A program made the translations under genes and the position numbers. From assembly GCA_910584785.1 (NCBI GenBank), contig CAJUDX010000027.1:1-38706 (forward strand): a DNA stretch of 38,706 bases. Reading direction: 5' to 3'. Numbering within the stretch: the first letter of the stretch is position 1; the number at the start of each line of letters is the position of its first letter. Below the pieces are notes generated by a model. That model worked only from the letters and a program-made list of their open reading frames with translations. It did not search any database and was not told the origin of the DNA. Below, one piece after another: positions 32,834 to 38,706 of this stretch. Source of the stretch: an uncultured Lachnospiraceae bacterium (GTDB lineage: Bacteria; Bacillota; Clostridia; Lachnospirales; Lachnospiraceae).

Positions 32834-32916
32834 GTGGTTATGCGGGAGTCTGCCACGGAATATGGCTTCACTTTTGCTGAATGATTCACTTATGGAACAG
32901 ACAGGGGGTAAGAAGA

Positions 32917-33549
32917 TTGAACGAAGAATGGACGGGGAAAGACGTGAACAGGGACGAAGAAATGGAAAAGAGAGAAGCAGGAGAAAAGGAAGAAGTGTTG
33001 GAGATTGGTACAGAAAGCTTTTTGGCAGGTCAGGAGGAGGGGCAGGAATGGGAAGAATATGGTGCCAAGGTTAAGCTTTCGGAGCCGGATCGAATCTATA
33101 CTGTAACCTGTCCCGTAAAAGGAATGGTGATTCCTCTGGCGAAAATTCCTGATACAACTTTTGCCTATGGAATGCTGGGACCGGGAGTGGGAATTTTGCC
33201 GGAACAGGATGTGATAGTTGCGCCCTTTGACGGGGAAGTTTCTGCTGTCTTTGATACAAAACATGCTGTGGGACTGACGGGCGATGACGGCGGCGTGGAG
33301 GTTCTGATCCATGTGGGGATTAATACTGTGGAATTAAAGGGAGCTTATATGGAGGTGCTGGTTAAAGCCGGAGAGAAGGTCAGGGCCGGACAAGCACTTT
33401 TAACCTTTGACCGCAAAAAGATCCAAGCGGCAGGCTATAATACGACGGTGGCAGTTTTAGTCTCTAATGTTTATCTCTTCCCCAGAATCCGCGTACTTGG
33501 TTATGGAAAAAAGAAGGAGATGGAACCTTTACTGGCTTGCAGGAAATAA
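32917..33549 (+). CDS. Free-standing PTS EIIA (glucose family)
   Basis: Start taken as TTG 32917 with AGGGGG 8 nt upstream (210 residues); ATG 32881 lacks a ribosome binding site but cannot be excluded. The first ~55 residues are a very acidic Glu/Lys tail unlike other EIIA proteins. The EIIA-Glc core follows: VTCPVKGMVIPLAKIPDTTFAYGMLGPGVGILP, APFDGEVSAVFDTKHAVGLTG, and the phosphorylated His near 132 in VLIHVGINTVELKG. It accepts phosphate from HPr and passes it to an EIIB; no EIIBC is nearby, so it serves a remote transporter or is regulatory. Confidence 0.88.
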   Translation: MNEEWTGKDVNRDEEMEKREAGEKEEVLEIGTESFLAGQEEGQEWEEYGAKVKLSEPDRIYTVTCPVKGMVIPLAKIPDTTFAYGMLGPGVGILPEQDVIVAPFDGEVSAVFDTKHAVGLTGDDGGVEVLIHVGINTVELKGAYMEVLVKAGEKVRAGQALLTFDRKKIQAAGYNTTVAVLVSNVYLFPRIRVLGYGKKKEMEPLLACRK

Positions 33550-33612
33550 ATATGGAAGGGAAATAAACCTGTTAAAATGTTCTGAAATTGTTCAAAAAAT
33601 ATCTGGCGAGAA

Positions 33613-33641
33613 TTGACAACAGTGGTAATACTTGCTATACT
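33613..33641 (+). promoter_or_regulatory. Near-perfect promoter for the first cell-wall-binding gene
   Basis: TTGACA (33613-33618), 17 bp, TATACT (33636-33641) with extended TGC. It predicts a ~245-nt leader that contains repeat copy A. Confidence 0.8.
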
Positions 33642-33697
33642 GTAAGAGTATGTTTTGGAGAACTCTTGTGAAATTGTAGCTTTTCAGCGCGTTTTTG

Positions 33698-33860
33698 AAT
33701 ATTCATTTTCGCCAGATGCACACTACACCCCACTTCGCGGGAAATTTACTCCTTATTCAGTCAGGGCAGCCTGCGGCGCTGTCTTTATTTTGGGCAAATT
33801 TTCTGCAAATAGTAACGCACATCTGGCAGAAAGCAATCTTTAAACACGTTCTGGCAGAAA
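33698..33860. repeat. Intergenic repeat element, copy A
   Basis: Shares ordered blocks with the reverse complement of 34563-34690: TTCATT, CCAGnTGCACA, CCCCACTTnGC, ATTT, CCTnATTC, GTAACGCAC and AAAGCAATnTT. Copy A carries ~35 extra bases in the middle. It lies in the leader of the gene at 33896. TCTGGCGA (33602-33609) / TCGCCAGA (33709-33716) forms an inverted pair around the promoter. Confidence 0.65.
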
Positions 33861-33895
33861 AGAGAGTTTTCTTAGGAAAAACGGAGGTGGAGAAC

Positions 33896-34555
33896 ATGAA
33901 AAAACAAAAATTACTTACTATCTTATGTGCGGCAGCACTTACTCTTTCGGCAAGCATTACATCGTTTGCCGGAACCTGGGTATTTGACGGACCGGAAAAC
34001 TGGCAGTGGAAGTATGTGAATGATGACGGCACCCTTGCTGCTCCGGGATGGCAGTTTATTGATGGGAAATGGTATCATATGGATAGTAACAGTTATCTGG
34101 ATATTTATTGGCGTACGATTGACGGAAAAAACTATTATTTTTCTGAGGAAGAGGAAACTCTGGGACAGATGGTGCAGAATATTGGTTATCTGACCGGGTA
34201 TTATGGTGATGATGGTGCATGGACGGTAAATGAAGAACCGTCCGATACTTGGTGGCGCTGGATGTCTGGCGAAAACTGGACAGAGGCCGATACCATCTCA
34301 TGGACGGCACAGTTTGCTTCCTATGGTATTAGCCCGTCGCTGTTTATGCCTTATTCTTCTGGGACGACCGGTCAGACCTTCCAGCTTTTGTATGCGGTTC
34401 CTGCAGATAAAGAGGCTGCGATTTATGATATTGGAAACACGTTGGCGATGCAGCTTTATATGCTGAGTGACGGTATGGCATCCTATAACTGGGTGATTAA
34501 GACTGATGCAGCAGAAAATACGTACATTGTATTTGATTATACCTATTATGGTTAA
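33896..34555 (+). CDS. Secreted cell-wall-binding-repeat protein A
   Basis: 219 residues from MKKQKLL with GGAGGTGGAG upstream; the ATG at 33695 is in the leader and was rejected. Signal peptide ending ITSFAG (about 24). It is followed by Trp/Tyr-rich repeats of choline/glucan-binding type (WVFDGPENWQWKYVNDDGTLAAPGWQFIDGKWYHMDSNSYL, GKNYYFSEEE). The C-terminal ~110 residues form a separate domain of unknown function (SWTAQFASYGISPSLFMPYSSGTTGQTFQLLYAVPADKEAAIYDIGNTLAMQLYMLSDG). The same architecture recurs in the gene at 34781. Confidence 0.82.
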   Translation: MKKQKLLTILCAAALTLSASITSFAGTWVFDGPENWQWKYVNDDGTLAAPGWQFIDGKWYHMDSNSYLDIYWRTIDGKNYYFSEEEETLGQMVQNIGYLTGYYGDDGAWTVNEEPSDTWWRWMSGENWTEADTISWTAQFASYGISPSLFMPYSSGTTGQTFQLLYAVPADKEAAIYDIGNTLAMQLYMLSDGMASYNWVIKTDAAENTYIVFDYTYYG

Positions 34556-34562
34556 TGCGCTG

Positions 34563-34690
34563 GAGCATGTCTGAAAATTGCTTTTCGTCAGCGGTGCGTT
34601 ACCGTTTATGGGAGATTTTACCGGAATGAGGGCCAAATATACTGCAAAGTGGGGTGTGCAGCTGGTGGGAATGAAGTTTCAGATATGCTC
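34563..34690. repeat. Intergenic repeat element, copy B (inverted)
   Basis: Ends are a 14-bp inverted repeat, GAGCATGTCTGAAA (34563-34576) / TTTCAGATATGCTC (34677-34690), with one mismatch. Internal hairpins: CGGT-gcgtt-ACCG and CTGCA/TGCAG (about 34642-34661). About 130 bp, noncoding. Inverted relative to copy A, so the two bracket the gene at 33896. Confidence 0.7.
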
Positions 34691-34780
34691 GAAAGGTGAT
34701 GACAGCAAAGGGCAGAAATGAAATTTCGGCTTGTTCCAGTTCATAAAATAAAAAATCATGTAAATAAAGGAGGTAGTGTA

Positions 34781-35503
34781 ATGAAAAAGTTGTGGAAAGT
34801 GTTATGCTTAACGGTGATGATGTGTTTGGCCCTTCCTCTTATTTCCTTTGCCGGACAGTGGCAGCAGGATACAAATGGTTGGTGGTATCAGAACACGAAT
34901 GGTTCTTATCTGAGCAATGGCTGGTACTGGATTGGTGACAGCTGTTATTATTTTAACGATCAGGGCTATGTCTTAACCAACACGACTACCCCGGATGGGC
35001 AGGTGGTGAATGAGAGCGGCGCATGGATGGTTAATGGGGTAGTGCAGACCAGGCCAACCGAACTCTGGCTTTCCAGCATTGGTGTAAGAATCCCAAATGG
35101 CTATTCTGGAGGGTATGATGAAGAAGGTGATATTAGTATTGAGACAACTAACCCGTTAGGCTTGCATGAATATGGTGCGGTTTATGTGGCTACAGTAGTA
35201 GAGCAAAATATTAATCTTCTGACAGCATACTATGGTGAGGCTGGTCTTATCGAGTTAAGTGATGCGATTTCTGACGAACTTGTCCGTGAGCTGGGTTATA
35301 ATGCAATTCTAATGGGAAAAAATAGTTTGGATTTTGCATCCGGCAGATGGTATCATTATGCATATACCGTAGTTGATTCTGGTATTGCGGTAAACCTCCA
35401 TATGTATGTAAGCTATGTTGGAGCAGAAGCGAGAATTGTTATGGTTATGGGCGAGAACAGAGAATTTACCCCGGATCAGTTTGTAATGGAGTATATCAAA
35501 TAA
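34781..35503 (+). CDS. Secreted cell-wall-binding-repeat protein B
   Basis: 240 residues from ATG 34781 (AAAGGAGGT 7 nt upstream); ATG 34718 has no ribosome binding site. Signal peptide ending ISFAG (about 24). Choline/glucan-binding-type repeats follow (WQQDTNGWWYQNTNGSYLSNGWYWIGDSCYYFNDQGYVLTN), then a ~140-residue C-terminal domain with no recognised family. The repeats would hold it on the cell surface. Probably a paralogue in layout, not in the C-terminal domain, of the preceding gene. Confidence 0.82.
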   Translation: MKKLWKVLCLTVMMCLALPLISFAGQWQQDTNGWWYQNTNGSYLSNGWYWIGDSCYYFNDQGYVLTNTTTPDGQVVNESGAWMVNGVVQTRPTELWLSSIGVRIPNGYSGGYDEEGDISIETTNPLGLHEYGAVYVATVVEQNINLLTAYYGEAGLIELSDAISDELVRELGYNAILMGKNSLDFASGRWYHYAYTVVDSGIAVNLHMYVSYVGAEARIVMVMGENREFTPDQFVMEYIK

Positions 35504-35562
35504 CAACTGGATGGTAAGTAAATGGTAAATTTGATTTTACATATCGTTTAAGTGTTTTGGTG

Positions 35563-35592
35563 AGGACGCCGCGCAAGCCGGCGTCCTTTTTT
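35563..35592 (+). terminator. Terminator after protein B gene
   Basis: AGGACGCCG (35563-35571) / CGGCGTCCT (35579-35587), then TTTTT. Nine perfect pairs. Confidence 0.9.
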
Positions 35593-35684
35593 CGGGCCTT
35601 AAGGGAAAGGTTTTCGATGGATAGGTTTAGCTGGTTATGATGTGCTGTATTCAAAAAGGTATTCAAATTTCGGCAGGATAAGTG

Positions 35685-35723
35685 ATAAAAAAAGAAAGGA
35701 ACCTTGATAAAATCAAGATTCCT
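35685..35723 (-). terminator. Terminator of tRNA-Gly(GCC)
   Basis: On the minus strand AGGAATCTTGAT / ATCAAGGTTCCT (35712-35723/35697-35708) around TTT, followed by TTCTTTTTTT. Confidence 0.85.
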
Positions 35724-35737
35724 GACAAAAAAATAAG

Positions 35738-35810
35738 AGCGCGAGACGGGACTCGAACCCGCGACCCCGACCTTGGCAAGGTCGTACTCCACCAACTGAG
35801 CCACTCGCGC
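35738..35810 (-). tRNA. tRNA-Gly (GCC)
   Basis: 73 nt. Acceptor GCGCGAG/CTCGCGC with discriminator U, D loop with GG, anticodon GCC (plus-strand GGC at 35775-35777), T loop TTCGAGT. CCA is not encoded. Confidence 0.95.
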
Positions 35811-35848
35811 TTACTTGTTAAAGTATTTTTATCACTTCAACGGTATTT

Positions 35849-35877
35849 ATTTTATCACGCTCCTTTCTGTTTGTCAA
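35849..35877 (-). promoter_or_regulatory. tRNA-Gly(GCC) promoter
   Basis: On the minus strand TTGACA (35872-35877), 17 bp, TAAAAT (35849-35854). Confidence 0.75.
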
Positions 35878-35944
35878 GCAAAAAATAAAAATTTGTAAAA
35901 AAACTTGTAAAAAGATTGATAAGGAAATTTGTGAAAAAAATTAT

Positions 35945-38407
35945 TTAGTCGGGAACAAAAGGCTGATAATTTGCCATAAATTCTTCCAGCTTGTAGGAAG
36001 ATTCATCATCTGGAACCTTGTGGACATCGACATAGGCCAGCATATTTCCTGCTTCAAAGCAAAGCGGAACAATCTTCCCATGGGCGATACATTCACAAAG
36101 CAAATCCCAGGTCTGGCTTTCGGGTGAAAGATAGCCGGCCTGGACATAGATATAGTCCGTTTTGGCATAGTTCATAAATTCCACAAAATTATCCATGGTC
36201 TCCGCCAGTACGGGATTTCCCCAGGCATTTTTTGTGATATCTCGAAAAGACTGGGCATTGCAGGGAAAAACCAGGGACTGTGGGTGATCGCCGATGGAAA
36301 TCAAACGGTTTCTGGGATTTTGAGACAGAATTTCCCAGATTTGTCCGTTCCCTGAAGCAATCATTTCCTGGTGCTGGATTTCCTGATGCGGGTAATAGCC
36401 CCTATGTTTCCAGGCAATGGGAGTAAAGCCCAGTGACCATGCCCAGTTGGTCAAGGTAGTTACTAGAATTGAAAACAGAATAACCGGAAGGCACAGTCTA
36501 TGAATTATTCTGGTGGCTCTCTGGCGGGAAAGGCGTTCAGCAAGGCGAAAGATGCAGAGTGCGGATAATACATAAAACAGCATAAAATAATTGCCGTCTA
36601 CCTGGTAAAGCATGATTAAACTGATGAAGCAGCAGACCAGAAGAGGAAGGAATATCGTGTTAAGGAAGCTGTCAAGCCTGTGTGCCTTGGCGGTACGACT
36701 TCTCTTGTCCAGAAAGATCCAGGCCAGGAAGAGACAGAGGAGGAACCATGCACCCAAGCTTCCCCAGGCAATGATTACGTGATCCAGATCTTCGCTCTGC
36801 GGGTTAAACAGTACGCCGTAGATACGGTTAAGTGCTGCTCTGAGACTTTCTTCTGCGGTAATTCCTGCCGTGTTATTGGGGATAGCCTTGGCGTTAAAGG
36901 GGTATTTCATGGTAAAGCCAAGCCGGGTAAACACAGAGGAAAATACGGAAGTGACAGGAAGCCCGGTAATCAAAAGTGTTCTTGTCCATAGGGCGGTAAG
37001 GGCAATAAGGGAGAGGATAAAGGTGGTAATTGCCTTCCTTTGGTTTAACAGGGAGTTTGTGCTACTCTTGCGGCTGCGACGTCGATTGAGTTTAGGCGCT
37101 TTTCCGCGGTTGAGAAGCCTGCTGGATGCTCTGTGTGATTCCAGAAGGATGACTTGACAGTTTTGGCGGTGCGGCGGCAGCTGTCCAGCAAGGTAGGGGG
37201 GCTGGCTTTTGGATGTTATAAAAAGAAACAGGGAATAAAGGATGCCCATGCCCATGACTGCAGTGGAAAATACCATAGCTGTGGGCTTTAATGTCCAACT
37301 GAAGAAAAAGGCTCCCCAGGCATACCAAAAAGCTGGGCCTTCTCCTTTAAGGAGGCACAGCAGTTCATAAATCATCATTAGCTGGAAATAGAGAGTTGCC
37401 ATATCGCTTTTGGCGGTAATGCCCATGTTCATAATACCGGGCAAGGCAGCAATAAAGCAAAGCATTAGCCGGACAGAGGGTGTTCTTAAGTAAAGTTTTC
37501 CAATCATCCAGCACTGCATTAACACTCCAACAGACAGCCAAAGATTAAAGGCAATAACAAAGCTGTAGGAGGGCAGGATGGAGAGCGGCAGGGTTAAAAC
37601 CTCCAGACCCTTGGAATAGGTATAAACGATGCCGATGGTGCCAAGATTTTCATAAATACCGCCGCCGTTGTTTAAGATATAAGGGGAGCGGGTTCCATAC
37701 CAGATACTGTCAAAGTCCACGGAAATATTCATCCGTCCGGCCTGGATGCAGAAAAGGGTCAGGAGGACAGTCAGAAAAAGAATATTTTGCGGATGGGCAG
37801 GTTTCAGGCTTCTGGTGTTGGACGAATTGCATAGAGCAGGTACAGTGTGGGTAAGTTTTGTCCATTGACTTTTCCAGAATCGCCAGTCAAGCGCAAAAAT
37901 GGTGCTAAGGTTCAGAATAAAAAACCACAAGTTTTCAATTTTTCCAATACCGACAGCAGACATCAGGCAGAAAGCGCAGATAGTGAACAGGCTTCCGGTA
38001 AGAAATTCACGACTAAAAGCCTTTCCCGGCGGTTCATCGGAAAAAGCATAAGGGGAGTAGGCAGAGCTACGGGCAATGATACGACGGCAAAGCCAGTGCC
38101 CACACAGCCATAGCCATGCAGCATAAAACCCAGAAACAATCATCGGAAGGAGAATTTGGTGAAGCCATAAAAAAACGGATAATACAACCATAATGGCAAT
38201 GGTTTGTGCTTTTGCGCGAAGAAAAAAACCAATGCTTAAAAGCAGGATAAAGACCAGGGCAAGTTCTCCTAACATCAGTAAATAAGGTTTTTGCTGAATT
38301 TGCCAGGTGAGAAGGCTGTTAAACAGCAGACAGTTTGCGGAATAAATTACTGCGCCTAGAATCAGGGCAGAGAGGAAAAATAAGGTTATTTTTTCTTTTC
38401 GTTTCAT
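35945..38407 (-). CDS. Polytopic membrane protein, possible GT-C glycosyltransferase
   Basis: 820 residues with roughly fourteen hydrophobic segments through residue ~640 and a C-terminal extracytoplasmic domain of ~150 residues. An acidic motif in the first large outer loop (ISVDFDSIWYGTRSPYIL, about 232) matches where GT-C enzymes place their catalytic Asp. Such enzymes transfer sugars from polyprenyl-phosphate donors to wall polymers. A basic Ser/Arg/Asn-rich cytoplasmic loop near 410-465 is unusual. No clear ribosome binding site precedes the ATG. It lies between two tRNA-Gly genes on the same strand. The function is inferred from topology only. Confidence 0.7.
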   Translation of the reverse strand: MKRKEKITLFFLSALILGAVIYSANCLLFNSLLTWQIQQKPYLLMLGELALVFILLLSIGFFLRAKAQTIAIMVVLSVFLWLHQILLPMIVSGFYAAWLWLCGHWLCRRIIARSSAYSPYAFSDEPPGKAFSREFLTGSLFTICAFCLMSAVGIGKIENLWFFILNLSTIFALDWRFWKSQWTKLTHTVPALCNSSNTRSLKPAHPQNILFLTVLLTLFCIQAGRMNISVDFDSIWYGTRSPYILNNGGGIYENLGTIGIVYTYSKGLEVLTLPLSILPSYSFVIAFNLWLSVGVLMQCWMIGKLYLRTPSVRLMLCFIAALPGIMNMGITAKSDMATLYFQLMMIYELLCLLKGEGPAFWYAWGAFFFSWTLKPTAMVFSTAVMGMGILYSLFLFITSKSQPPYLAGQLPPHRQNCQVILLESHRASSRLLNRGKAPKLNRRRSRKSSTNSLLNQRKAITTFILSLIALTALWTRTLLITGLPVTSVFSSVFTRLGFTMKYPFNAKAIPNNTAGITAEESLRAALNRIYGVLFNPQSEDLDHVIIAWGSLGAWFLLCLFLAWIFLDKRSRTAKAHRLDSFLNTIFLPLLVCCFISLIMLYQVDGNYFMLFYVLSALCIFRLAERLSRQRATRIIHRLCLPVILFSILVTTLTNWAWSLGFTPIAWKHRGYYPHQEIQHQEMIASGNGQIWEILSQNPRNRLISIGDHPQSLVFPCNAQSFRDITKNAWGNPVLAETMDNFVEFMNYAKTDYIYVQAGYLSPESQTWDLLCECIAHGKIVPLCFEAGNMLAYVDVHKVPDDESSYKLEEFMANYQPFVPD

Positions 38408-38482
38408 AGTATTTTTGTTAAATGTTTAATTATTTATATTTGTGCTTTTCGTTTTTTTTATAAGTATGCTTATTGTCTTAAA

Positions 38483-38519
38483 ATGATAGGGGCAATTTAC
38501 TTTAGGATTACCCTATCAT
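38483..38519. promoter_or_regulatory. 9-bp inverted repeat upstream of the membrane protein gene
   Basis: ATGATAGGG (38483-38491) / CCCTATCAT (38511-38519), 19-nt spacer, about 80 bp before the minus-strand start. It could be an operator or a leader hairpin. Nothing else was recognised in 38408-38556. Confidence 0.4.
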
Positions 38520-38559
38520 ATGAGGGAATAAGTGTCAAGCGGCAGGTTATAAAAAGACA

Positions 38560-38596
38560 TATAAAACACCATCGGCATTTTGCAGCCAATGGTGTT
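38560..38596 (-). terminator. Terminator of tRNA-Gly(UCC)
   Basis: On the minus strand AACACCATTGG / CCGATGGTGTT (38586-38596/38565-38575), then TTTATATG and TTTTT. Confidence 0.75.
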
Positions 38597-38656
38597 AGAG
38601 TTGTTTGCATTGCAAAAGTGTTGTTTGAAGCGCAAATTAAATTTTTTCACCAAAAA

Positions 38657-38706
38657 AGCAGGTGATGGGAATCGAACCCACGTATCTAGCTTGGAAGGCT
38701 AGTGTT
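38657..38706 (-). tRNA. tRNA-Gly (UCC), 5' part beyond the window
   Basis: The anticodon arm CTAGCCTTCCAAGCTAG (anticodon TCC; plus-strand GGA at 38693-38695), T loop TTCGATT, acceptor 3' strand CACCTGC and discriminator U are visible. The D arm and acceptor 5' strand are cut off. CCA is not encoded. Confidence 0.93.

Noticed and set aside
33695..33895. Longer N-terminus of cell-wall-binding protein A
   Set aside because: It has no ribosome binding site, lies in repeat copy A, and would bury the signal peptide found at 33896.

Overview
The window looks like the chromosome of a spore-forming member of the Clostridia, most likely Lachnospiraceae. Evidence: the mazG-(hup)-rqcP-yabP-yabQ-divIC-spoIIE-tilS-hpt-ftsH block has the Bacillus/Clostridia sporulation-division gene order; ribosome binding sites are AGGAGG-like; many promoters are TTGACA-17-TGnTATAAT; and the surface proteins carry LPxTG anchors and cell-wall-binding repeats. 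No phage, transposase or CRISPR array was seen.

Layout. 1-5.4 kb: the 3' part of a giant cell-wall-anchored beta-helix surface protein. 5.5-9 kb: an HD hydrolase, a PucR-type regulator, a small unknown protein, a sirtuin and a DUF951 protein. 9.1-10.6 kb: rpsF-ssb-rpsR behind a leader with three tandem 43-bp hairpin repeats. 10.8-18.9 kb: the housekeeping/sporulation block, in which spoIIE encodes only the soluble part of the protein. 19-23 kb: a possible C-rich small RNA, a GH13 amylase, a secreted protein of unknown function and tRNA-Tyr. 23.2-24 kb: a PHP phosphatase. 24-29.8 kb: an apparent RNA-repair cassette made of two WYL regulators divergent from rtcB, a ~650-bp gene-free structured region, and an SPFH/slipin-like gene. 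29.8-33.6 kb: an amylosucrase-like GH13, a LacI regulator and a free EIIA-Glc protein. 33.6-35.5 kb: two small secreted cell-wall-binding proteins, the first flanked by inverted copies of an intergenic repeat. 35.7-38.7 kb: tRNA-Gly(GCC), a large polytopic membrane protein and the 3' part of tRNA-Gly(UCC).

Most notable point. Between rtcB and the slipin-like gene lies a tRNA body in circularly permuted order: anticodon-stem 3' strand, 5-nt variable loop, T arm, acceptor stem closed by a 3-nt loop, U8/A9, D arm, position 26, anticodon-stem 5' strand. The tertiary-contact positions I checked by hand (8, 14, 15, 18, 19, 21, 48, 53-58, 61) carry the canonical base. It sits inside a larger folded region whose ends can pair in a Y-RNA-like stem with a bulged C, followed by a U6 tract. 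No Ro60/Rsr gene is in the window. This looks like a tRNA-mimicking noncoding RNA associated with the RNA ligase RtcB, either a divergent bacterial Y RNA or something new.

The two GH13 genes, 10 kb apart, share a near-identical operator-like sequence at their promoters, which suggests one LacI-type regulon. All pairings and promoter calls were made by eye, without folding software or database searches.
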